This document shows, piece by piece, positions 41,701-53,700 of a stretch of 64,000 bases of DNA; positions within the stretch are counted from its first letter, which is position 1, and each line of letters starts with the position of its first letter. The notes under the pieces were generated by a model. It saw only the letters and a list, made by a program, of their open reading frames with translations. It made no database searches and was not told the origin of the DNA. Made by a program: the position numbers and the translations under genes. This DNA comes from Phytoseiulus persimilis (lineage: Eukaryota; Arthropoda; Arachnida; Mesostigmata; Phytoseiidae): assembly GCA_037576195.1 (NCBI GenBank), contig CM075102.1:8246001-8310000 (forward strand), read 5' to 3'.

Positions 41701-44700
41701 GCTTGGCTTGGGCGCCCTCGATTCCGGTTGTTTCTACGCGGGCTTCCTCGTGGCAGTATCTAAGAATAGTTCTCGCAGCGACGTCCGGCGACTGGGAGCC
41801 CGGAACCGTAGTCCCTCGGAAGGTGGGTGTTAGGGTTGATTGGAACGAACATTTTCATGACACAAGATGGAAGCAGACTAAATAACGCTCGGAGGCGGGA
41901 TGTTCCGGCAGAAAACTCGAGGACATTAAACAAACAGAAGGATTCAAACCTATGACGGCTCTACTTTTTCTGGAAATTCAATCCAAGCGGCTGTCATCTT
42001 CCGAGCCGTATTGTCCACAATTGAGGGACACGGTTTCAAAATAAAATATTCAAAACAAGGAAGAGCGTCAAATCAGTGATGCATGATCGAACGAGTTCGA
42101 TAACAGAATAAAACGAAATGAAAAGCAAACCTTAAGGATCTGTTTCGGGAGCCCGAGTTCATCCTCCTCGGGAATCGTCGTCTCGTATGAAGGTCGTTCG
42201 AATTTAGGAGGGAGGTCGTTAATGTCTTTGACCTTGATCCGAACGACGGTCTGGTTCTCGTGATAGGTATCCGAGGCGACCAGAGTCAAGTTGTACTGCA
42301 AAGCAACTCACCGTGAGAATTTTTTGAGGAAGATTCCGATCGTTCTCCTCTACAATCTGAGCATCATACGTGGGTACGGTAAATATGGGCGCGTTATCAT
42401 TAACGTCCTTGACACGGATCAACACCGTCGTATGGTTCTCGTTGAGGTTGTCCGACGCGACCAATCGCAGTCGGTACTGAATCCGAGCCGCGTGCGTTCG
42501 CGTAAAATGTTAGTTCAGCCATGCGTACGGTTAGTCGCCTATGAGACCCTCAGCTGTCGGTCCGCATTCGGTCCGACATCAGGTCGCCCATAATTCTTGT
42601 TTCGGGTATTCACACGTCATGGCACTGACCTCTTTGCGTGTTTCATAATCCAGTGGGCCTGCCACGAAAATGGCTCCGGTTTCGTTTTTGACCGCGAAGG
42701 CACCCCCTATGTTTCCTTGGGTGATCTCGTAACGGATGCGGGAAGCTGAAAGCGAGTTTGGAATTTTCAGTTCTTGAGTTCGTCTGCTTCGGGGGTTTCG
42801 GATCGCTCCGAGAAACTTCACTCAACATTCACTCCCACATTTATCCAGGGAAAGTGAGTTGGACGGTACAGCGGGCGAATTCGGTGCAGGTGAAGAAAGC
42901 GATTAACGGGAAAGAGCTCGCGGAGTGCACGACCTAATTTCGGGACGATTCTCCGACTCGAAAGTTGGAGAAATCACCATGGAGCACGAACAAAGGCATG
43001 AATAAACATTTCCACTCGGAACAAAGACGCTTCCCGCCCGCTTTCATTCACAAAAACCCCCAGTCGGGAGTGGAGAAGATAGGAGGAGAATGAGCACGAG
43101 AATCGCGGGTAAGGAGAACTAACGACAGATGGGGCGCACGCCGAATAAGGAGAAAAAGAAGCTCCAGGAGGAGAAATTCGAGCAGAGCATTGTTCCTCGT
43201 TTCACTGTGGAGTTTCTCGCCGCTCAGTTGCAGCTCGGGTGCCGATGCAGACAAGAGGGAGATTCCGAAGAAAACTAAAAATAACGGGCGAATCGCTCAG
43301 AGCCTCCACATCAAAAAGGTGAGGCTCAAATCCGCCGCGAGAGCCACATTGGTCTTTTGTGGAGAGGGGGGGATGGATTTGGAAACAGGGGGGGGGGGGG
43401 GGGGGGGAGGATTTGGAAACAGGGGCGGTTTCGATTTTCTCGGTAGAAACGATGGCTACTCACACTCGTCTTTATCTTTAGCAGTAACAGTGATCACTGT
43501 GTGCTGTACATCTTCGTCCTCGTTGACTTCGGCCTCATACAGGGCTTGTGAGAAGTACGGGGGATTGTCGTTCTTGTCTCCGATCCCGATGCGGATGTAT
43601 TTCGTCACCGAGTTGGGTTGATTGCCTCGGATATGTGGCCGAGCGGACGCCGCACCGTCCTCTGCGCGAACCTGGATGGCATACGCCAGCTTCTCCTCTC
43701 GGTCGAATTCAACTTTGGTGTAAATGTCGCCAGTCTCCCGATCAATGGTAAAATACTTATCGCCCTGATCCTTGGACTCGATTGCGTAGTACACCTTGTT
43801 GTTAGGGTAAGTGCCATCCTTGTCCACGGCTTGCACTTGGGTAACCTTTGTGCCCGAAGGCATTCCTTCAAGAACAGTCTCCTGCTCTCGCTCGATGAAC
43901 AGAGGAATTTCGTCGTTCACGTCCTCCAGAACAATGTACACTGTAGCCTCGGAGGCCAGTTGCTGGATGCCGTTGTTCTCGACGCGAATCGTCAGGTTGT
44001 ACTGTTGGATCTTCTCGTAGTCGAGTGGGTAGTTGACGAACAACTCTGCCCAAGTGTGTCCGCCGTCGTTTCGCTGGTTCAGATAGAATGTGTCTTTCTT
44101 GTTCGTCTGTTCGGTGCTGCCCTTCATGAGGGTGTAGAACACATCAGGATTGTCGGGAATCCCAGAGCGCGCTTTGATCGAGATCACCTTCGAACCCACT
44201 TCGAGGTTCTCTTTGATGAAAATCGGTCCGTAAACAGGTTGGTCCCAGATCGGGGGGTTGTTGGCCCGGTCGACGACATCGATGACAACTTCCACCGTGG
44301 CGGAATGCTGCGGCGTGCCTTTGTCCGTCGCGATGGCACGCAAGTGATACGAGTCTCGGTCGAGTGGTTTCCGCAGCTGGATCCATCCGCTCTCGGGGTT
44401 GATCGAGAAGTAGTGCAGGTCGGCGGGGTCGTAGGGAGCCGTCAGGTTGTAGACGATGACACCGTTCAGGTCGGCGTCCTCGTCGCTGGCGGACACCCTC
44501 AGGATAGGGTTGCCGATCTGGGTGTCCTGTTTCACGTTTTCTCGGTACTCCTGCCGATCGAAGAGCGGAGGATTGTCGTTGACGTCGGTGATTTCGACTT
44601 TGAACGAGCAGACGCCCTCGAGGGGCGGACTGCCTCTGTCGGTGGCCTTCACCGTCACGGAGACGAAGCGTCCGTCGTCGCCTTCCCTGTCGAACACTTT

Positions 44701-47700
44701 GTTGGTCCGGATCTCACCGGTCACCTCGTCGACGCTGAATTTGGTGCCTTTCTGGTTGGGTTGTTGCACCATGGAATATCGAACCTGTCCGTTGTGGCCT
44801 TTGTCGTTGTCTTTGGCCCGGACCCGGATGACCGACGTGCCGCTCTGAGCTCCTTCTTCAACCTTCGGTGCGTAGCTACTGCAATCCTCGAAGATGGGCT
44901 TATTGTCGTTAACGTCTGTGATGAACACCACCACGAGAGCCGTTGAGGTGTGAGGCGTTAGTGCACCGTTCTTACAGCACGCGCCGTCGTCCCTCGCCGT
45001 CACGTTCAGCTCGTATTTATCCCTGCGACCAAGGAAACAGAATGTTAGACACGTCGCAACAATGTGTCACGCATACGACGGATCGCATGTGACCGCTCGC
45101 TGCGAGCTCCCCGCCAGGGGTCTCTCGACCCGCGCTTCCGGTTGGTTTGGTCTCGCTGCATCTCGAACCCCCGTTTCGGAACCGACCCGGGTCCCAACCC
45201 TCAGGAAGCGTATTGCTAAAATGGGTCAAATGTCCCGACGAAGGGGAACACCCGGATTGGCCCGGGCGTACCCAATTTTCTCCCCAGTCGAAGGTTCGGC
45301 GAAACCAGCCAGGGTCCTCTCACCTGTCCAGGCTGATCTTGCCAGTGTCGATCAAACGAATGACTCCGGTTCTCTCCTCGATCTGGAACATGCCGCTTGT
45401 CGTACCAGAGTTGACAAATCCGAAGAGAACGTTGTCGCCATCTTTGTCTGAGGCGACGACCGTTGTGACCAGGGTTCCTGCGAAGCAACAACAGACAGAG
45501 TCAGGAACCTATGCAGACTTGGGGGAGAAGAGCTAGGAATGTCAAAACGTGATGTCTGTCACGCTATGAAAATCTCGCAGGGACGAACACAAAAGCTGCA
45601 CGCCCTGTTCGTTTAATTGTACCGATGAGCCGCGGTATTTCGATCTCACGAAGATTTTCTATGTCTCCGATTTCGATGCGCACATCGAACTTGATTCTTG
45701 TGAGAATCCTCTCGACTGAGTTCTCTGATTGCGTGCGCTTTGGATCTCTTCGATGGCAGAGAGTCGGGAGACCGACTCTGAAAGCGGTCGATCCAAGCGG
45801 AGACGCAGCAGCGGCAGTGCTACCAGAGGTGAACCAGAGTATGAACAAATTGTCTTGTCCCTCTTGAATGACTCGATTCGTTCCGTTTGTTCTTTTGCCC
45901 CGTCTCCTCCCCTTGTTCGAGCGCTCGATTGGTTTCTCAAGCGCTCAGCGCCGTGGAATAGATTTCTTCCTGAGATATAGTCCGCTGAACTCTTTCTTCT
46001 TTTCTGTCGACAGTCCAGTTCCCACGCTGCTACAAAGTATAAACGAGAGAACAGCATGGAATATTTTCATTTTTCTCTTCTGTTTCTCTCTTTCATTCTC
46101 GCATCGGGTGCAGCAGTGTTGCGGTCGTTTAAATTCCTGCTGGATGTTTCGAACGGTGTTCCGAACGCGGACGCCCAGGGCTCCACGGGAAGATAATCTC
46201 TCCGAAGTATTTTATTGCTTGCCGCTAATTTTACGAGAGCCCATTAGACCGACCATTGAAGTCGGATGTTCAACGCAGGGGCTCAGCCTTTGGAAACTAA
46301 GCCTCGACCTCTTCACAGCTGTCTGCACGGAGTTCACTACGCAGTCGAAACTAACTTCCGCCGTCTGCGATCGACTCCCTCGTCAACTTGACAGCTCCGC
46401 AGGAGCTATTCCATCTCGAGCGATGAGAACGATATGATTTATAAGATGGATGACGGAGGACTGAACTCACCTGGACCGGCGTTCTCGTCCACGTTTGGAG
46501 TGTAGACGTCCTGGGAGAATTTCGGGGCTTCGTCGTTCTTGTTTTCGGTGTATATGCGAACGGTTGCCGTTCCTGTGAGAGGGGGTTCGCCTCTGTCGGT
46601 GGCCTTTACCGTTAAAACGTACGTATTGTTGACATCCGCATCGAGCCGTTTGTTCGAATAAATGTTTCCCTTCGAGTCGATGGTGAAGTCTTCCTTGTCC
46701 AGCGAGTATGTGATCTCGGCGTTTCGGCCAGTGTCCATATCGGTCGCTTTAACTTTGAGGATAGACGTCCCGATAGGAACGTCTTCGTCGATGTTGTGCG
46801 CTTGGTAGTCGGGTAGTTCGAACCGAGGCGCATTGTCGTTGACGTCGGTCACTTTGATGACGAGGTCGACCGAGGTGGAAAAACCTCCGGAGTCTTCGGT
46901 GGCTGTGACTACTAGCTGGTAGCTTTTCGGTTGGCGCAGATCTTCGTAATCGAGCTCTTTGGCAAGCTTGACAATGCCCGAGGTGGGCCCGATGTTGAAG
47001 GTGCCCGCTCCTTTCCCCTGGGCCCTCAGCGTGTAGCGAATCTCTCGATCGGCGAACGATTTGGCTTTGACTTCGATGATACTGAAAGCGAGCGATAACA
47101 GGAGCCGGGTTAGTTAGTTTCGAAAGTTTCGACCGAGCGCCGCCGCATTCGAACCCGCCATCGTCCCGTCATTTGCATGAACAACTGGCGATCAATTAAG
47201 AGGTCATGCAGCTCTGAGCTGCGGAGAGTTTCAGCGGAGTGTCCCTCTGCTCTTCAGAGTTAGCAAGCGCGGCGACGGAGCGTGAGACGGGGAAGGCGGA
47301 TCAGAGCATCCTCGAGTTCTACGTCGAGTAAGAAAATCCTCCCAGATGTCGTAAGACTCGGTGCAGAAGCTTTTCCCGTTGCAACAGTTACTCATCCTTG
47401 TCAAGTCGCGTGTCCTAGAGAGGACTGACGACTCAAGAAGGAAAACAACGCTCGATTCTCGCCGCCATCGGAACATCCCACCGACTTCGAACAAATAATC
47501 ATCAACGTGGCATGAAAATCAAGTTCCATGAAATTCAAATGGTAGCGGTCACCCAGACCGTAATAGCGCGGCCAACTCGAGTCAAGAGCAAGTATTGTCC
47601 GTTCTCCCGCTGCAGACAGCAGACCAAACGTTCGGTCTCTCGCCCCGCGTCTTTTCTGGGCTCGGGTCGGCGACCTCTCACAATACCGATGATGCCGACT

Positions 47701-50700
47701 GGATGGCTGGTTGGCGGGCAACGAAAACACCAGTGCGCAGAGAAGACACCGCGGCGTAAAGGAGGCTCCGCCAACTCGCTCCCTAGCTCTATTTATCGAC
47801 TAGCCGAACCGCAATGCCGAAGATGATGAACGAGATAAAACAGCGATCGTTTACTTTCGTACACTCTTTGTGTCCCTCAGGACATTCTGAGCGATTTGGG
47901 CACGATCGCGAAACGAGCGCCGCCCACAGAGCTCCACAGCCTCAATGCTCGCCTCAACTTTAATTGTCGTCCCCACGAGGAATGTATAACAATCGCGATA
48001 GTTGAACAAGGGTTCGAAAAGTCGGGACCAGGGAAAGGTTGCGGCTGCAAAAGGCAACTAGCGAGAGGGAACGGAGAATCGGAGCTGACCAGAGTCGCCA
48101 CCCGAAACGACCGATAGCGAACTTACTCGGAATCCTTCTTCTGGCTTTCAGGGATGGTCGCCTCGTATTGAGGGACGTAGAACTGTGGAGGGCGCTTCCC
48201 GCCAACGATGGACAGACGTTCTTCTTTGGTACTCTGGTACTGCCGTTCCCCTTCGGGTCCGCTGAGATCTTCAGCTTTGACGTAGAGTACGTATTCCTTG
48301 TCCAGCATGAAGGGGGCATTGCCCACAGTGATTATTTCGCCAGAGAGGGCATCCACTTCGAAGCGTTGGCCACCTGGTGAGCAAAAACACATGATCAGAT
48401 GATTTCGAATAGTTCTTCCATTTCTGAAATTGTTGAAACATCATCAAGTCGGACAAGATGGAAATTAATCGAAAATTTGCGGAGGTAATCAGAGAAGTAC
48501 TCGACTCTCTTGCCTCCTCCAACAGAGAACAGATCATCTCTTACATGGCTGATTGCCGTGAAGATGCCGTCTCAAAACGATCAAAATCCAGGGATATTCA
48601 GAAACCATGACTTTGCATTAAGAGCTAAACTTTGAACCGCATGAGACCCATCAAGAAATGACCCGAGCCAGAACTTGGAGTAGGCTCCGGGCAGTCACAA
48701 CGTTCCTTTGAGCTGGCTCATAATAGGCTTTGCTAACTTTGATCCCACAGTTTGTCGCCGACAACGATTGTCTCCCCCAACAAAGGTGTCAGAGTGGCGA
48801 AAACCGCGAACGCCCAATCCTCAGAGGCATTCCAGCGACCGAGCAGAGGTAAAACGAGGGAGAAAAAGAGGCTTCCATGGAGGAACGAAGTCGACCCGAC
48901 AGCACAATGCGAAACGTTCGATCACCGCCAACCGACAAGGCCACTCCTTCCAAGTTTGCGTTACGGCCCGTATTTAGCTGGTAGATTACGGCCATTCATT
49001 ACGCACACGAACAGAGTACAGGTATGAGGAGGGTAGCGGCGGTCGAGAGAAAAAAAGTAGCACGGAAAGCTAGGATGCAACCGAAGTAGGTAGCTCCTCT
49101 TAAAAATGGCCTCCAAGACGTTTCATGCGAAAACTGAGAACCGTCGTGGGCAAACGAATTCTCTCGGAGTGAGAGCTCGGAGCTGGAACTCTCGGGAACC
49201 AGCCAGCCCATCCCTCGGGGTTCAATCTCTAGTTTTCCCTCCTCTACCCCGCTGAACGCCTCCTTGGGGGGGATCTTCTGGTTGTGAGAGGTGTAGGATC
49301 CGCTTCCGTGGGCTTGATCAGAGAAAAGTAGGAGCAGAAACCGACAACGATTGGCGAAGAAACTCAAAAACAGAACAGCGACTCCAAGAGAAGGGTAGAT
49401 TGTCTTCCCGGGTCCTGGCTCCAAGATGGCGAGCCACTCCATTCTCTCGATACACGACTTGATTGGGTCAGAATTCAATCTAGTTCGCTGTTAGAAATAA
49501 ACTGCTCTGAGAAGGCTCAGGACGCGGTCATCAAGAGGCATTGTCACTCGTCTTGGTGTTTCCTCAAATTAACCCTTGTTGTTGATTGTGTCGTTACGCT
49601 TAGTATTTTCTTGTGGCATGGGCTGGAAGAGCCGGAGAAAAGCGACGCGTCAAGGGTCGTTCCGCTTCCGACTCGGTGAAAAAAATTAGACCGCGGGACG
49701 GATGTGCGAGGAATCGCTCACACTTGCGGAAAACACCTGCTGCTGTTGCTGCGCATCAGAATAGACGAGACTTCATTCTGGCCGGGCCGAGGCCAACCAA
49801 GGATAGCTCAGGAGTCAGAAAGCGAGTTGGCAGCAGGGATGAAGTCTAGTTGCCCCGTTTCTCTGAACTCGAGCCTGCCAGGGATGGCTACGGAGTTTCC
49901 GGGGCAGGTCACGGAACTTGGCTAAGTCGGGTGAATTCAAGGATGAATTGCAGCTGCACTTACTTCTGTCTCGCACGATTGTGTATCGGATGTTATGGTC
50001 GCTGTCGGGGTCGCGAGCCTGCAGCTTGAAAACAGGAGTACTGGGCGGGGCGTTGAGCTGCACGACGGCTTGCATCGGTAGCGGTCTGTTGATGAAGTAC
50101 GGCCGCTCATCATTGACATCCGTGATGTGAATGATGATTCGCTGCCTCTCCTTGTCGGGTCGGTTCTGTTGCTTCACCAGAACCCAGAAGTCGATGGTTT
50201 TCTCCTTGTCCAGCTGTTCGTAATCCCATTTCTCCTTGACTTTCACTTCTCCGTTCGCCAAGATTGTCACCCATCTGCAAGAGGAAAACGATCGATCTCT
50301 TTAGTGACTTCACACCAGGGCACCTGTCGGTCATAGAAAGCAGCTCGAATCACTCGATGAGAGCGGGAGGGATCGAGTTCCGTTGCCGCATGTTAGGCAA
50401 AGGACGCTCCTTCTGGCATGCATCAGTCATTCGTTTTCGACATTCGAACGAAGTTCCGATGTTCGAGCTCGGAAAGTCTTCCGATCAGTTAGTCTGTCAG
50501 TCGGTCAATCGGTCAGTCACCGTGAGGATCTCTCCGCTCGGCATCCGCCCTTATTGGTAAGCGGTTGACGTTCGGACGGAAGCACGTAATCGATTAGGTT
50601 GCTTTTCGAAACATCTGCCGCGCGCTTTTGATTCTGTGGCTGCAGCCGAGAAGCGATCAAACAGCACTGAATCGAAAGCAATCCAAACCACCCGATAACC

Positions 50701-53700
50701 CATAATAATCAAGCAGTGGCCACAGAAACGAGGCACGGAGCCAACGGGTCTGTGGAAATTTCGCTCTCCTCCAGAGAAAAGTGGAAACGGGTAACTTGGT
50801 GCGGTGCGCCGTGAACGATCCGATAGTTACACGAAGAACGTTCACTTGGCACACATTTCAACAAGCGGATAGAACGCTCGGAAGCAAACGTTACCAGTCA
50901 ACTTCATGAGATCTGAGGAATATTTCCAGAACTAGAAACCGTTCCATGCCGTTCGGTTGGGCGGTCGGCTGACCGTCGCGATTGCGAGGCTCTCGCGATT
51001 CGGCGCGAATGACCTCATATCCAGATTCTGTTCCGTAAAGATTCACTATGAGGGATCGAGATGGAGCTCCTCGAAACACCTTCCGCAGAGCGAGTCGGAG
51101 CCTTTGATGAGCCCTCTTGTGGCGCACACGGGAATGAAGACGATGTACGGTTGAGGACATACAGCGGGAAACTCTTTATTTTTGCTCGATATTGTACTGG
51201 AGAATGAAAGCTCAACTCGCGAATCCTCGAATCGCACTTGGCAATGAGCCATGTCATCAATGTCCGGGTTATTTGTTCTTTAAGTTAGGTCATTCGTCTC
51301 GTATTCGTCGCGTCCCTGTATTATGATTAGCACCGCCGATCCCCGCCGCTTCCCTTGCAAAATCACAAAAAGAGGAGCTCGGGAGAACAGAAGCGAATAG
51401 ATAGAATTTCCGTTGAGACCGGAAGCCTCAGGAGGATGACCGAACAGAACGCTCGTACGTCCCCGGTCCCGGAGAGCTATTCGAAGTCGTCGACCTCACC
51501 GTAGACGCAGCCCATTTCTTCGGACATCATTTGGGACGCACTCATGTGCGGATCGTCATCCTCTTCGAGTTCAATTCCTTCGACGTCCTCCTCGACGAAT
51601 TCGGCAGGATCGACCTTGATCTCCTGGACGCTGTCTTTCATTGTCTTCACGATTGAATGAATTTTCATGAGATCCTTTTCCATTTCGCGTTTGGCAAGCT
51701 CGTCTTTGAGCTTGAGCTTCTTTGGTGGAGTACCAGTCGCTGCCGTCGTCGTCACGGCCGGACCATGAAAGTTTCCTTCCAGATTGGCGAGTATATCGTA
51801 GTTGATCTTCCCTGACGATCTTTGGGTCAGGACATCGTCCAAAAGTTTCTGGGGATTTCTTTTCTGAGGGGCTTTCCGTTTATTCGTTCGAGTCTTGTGC
51901 GCTTCGTCCCGTTTGGGCTTGTCTCTGAACTCGCGGAGGTACTGCATGTTCTCCTTCACCCATTTCTTGGTTTTGCGTACGACCTCGTCTTCGCGGAGCA
52001 AATACTGATCGATTTCGTCGTCGTCGATGTCCGAGAAAGTGTCGTTCGCCTCTGTTTCCGGCACGACGTAGTCGACAACCCGGTCCTCGCCCGCCGAGTG
52101 CGGCGACAAGGGCCCGCTCGAGTCGTGGTGCTGCTCTCCACCCTCGTCGAGAATCTCAATCGAAGCAGACGTAATCTGATCAGCGAGTATCTCCATCTCT
52201 TCTGTGGTTAGCTGGAATTTTCTCATCACTTCCTCGTCCTTCACGGAGTTCGCGAATCTCAAAGCCACCTCCAGCTGGCGCTGTTCGATGAGGCTCTCGA
52301 GCTGCAGCTGGAACTCCTTCGTTTCCTGGATGAGCTCCTCGTCGATGCTCTGCTCCTCTATTTTCTTGTGCTGTTTGCTTATCGGCGGAAGATGCTCGTC
52401 CATGATGTCTTTATCGTCCGTGTCCAGGAAGTCAGCGACTCGCATTTTTCCGGCTGGAGTGTCCGCAAACTCTTTCAGCCGGAGCTTGAGCGTCGAGGTG
52501 GATATGCAGACGAGTTCGGCGAATTCCGAGAAGCTCCTGTTGAAGCCGTGGTATCTGCATGCCGCCAACAGCGCCGATCCACACAGTCCTGCGGGCCGAC
52601 GACCGATGTGCATCCAGTCCCGATTCATCCGTTGACAAATTCGAACAGCTGTGTTCATCACCCTTTGGCACTGGTCCCCGAGCTCGAGCTTCTGCGAGAA
52701 CCTCATGATGAGCAGCGACGGGTCCTGAACTGGGATCGTGAGGAACAGTCCGCGGCAGATCTTGTTGTAAACTTGACCAAGCTCCCACACGTTCACTTGA
52801 ACTATGTCTGACAGATCGAGCAGCATAACCGGCATGTTGTTCAATCTGGCCACGATGTAAATGCACGCCGACAGAGTTTTCGACCACCTGACTCCGAGCG
52901 TGAGTTTCCGATTCAGGGCCTGGTCATAGAAATTCGTAGACTGCGAAATCGCATCCTCAGAGAAGTTCAGGGATGACGCAATCCGTCGGATTTCGTCGCG
53001 AGCTCGGTGCAGGAGCAGCCGCCGTCGCTCGTCGGCCGTAGAATTGCCCTGTATCCCTCCAACACGTGTGACTCCACCCGCACCCACACGTGTGCCGAGA
53101 GCTCGGACCCCTCCTCCGGATGTTTCTTCGAACTGGAGCTCGGACACAATGAAACTGCTCTCCGCGACCACGCCGCAGTCCCGGCAAACCGCATGGCCCT
53201 GTTGTCGGTCTTCGACGATGCTCGAGGACCCGCAGCCGGCACACGCGGTCATTACGCTGCTCGTCGCAGACCGATTTCAGGTTTCGTTGCTCGCACGAGG
53301 TGCCACGATTTCAATTTTCTCCAATTTGCCGCTCCACTGTGTCGAGTGTTTTCCTCCCAGGCGACGACGACGACAGCCGCCGGCTATCGAATGTTTAGGA
53401 ATAGTGAGCAGACGCCGTAAACAAACGCCTGCTGTAAAAGCAACCACAACGACAACGGTGGCGGTAGCGGAATCGGCATTAACAATGAGAGCTGCAACGA
53501 CGCCAGCACCGGCCCCAGGAAGCAGCACTGTCGCTGGCACCACAATACTTTAGTTATCTTTCCATGATGATAATGGAGATGAGCAATTCCAAAAAAAAGA
53601 TAATGAACGATGAATTCTCCATCGTGGACGGGACCAACAACAATGGCTTGCGGTACTTGAAAAGGAGCAGCACTGCGGCTGCTGTATCGCTCGCTGCCCT

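Noticed and set aside
43618-44946. 442-codon plus-strand open frame
   Set aside because: It is exactly antisense to CadN exon 6, whose cadherin repeats and splice phases are unambiguous; the antisense frame has no domain.
45564-45848. Minus-strand frame in CadN intron 4 considered as a second copy of exon 5
   Set aside because: No cadherin residues, no matching phases or splice sites.
48999-49478. 159-codon minus-strand frame in CadN intron 2
   Set aside because: Begins with TTG, no domain, and splice phases join exons 2 and 3 directly without it.
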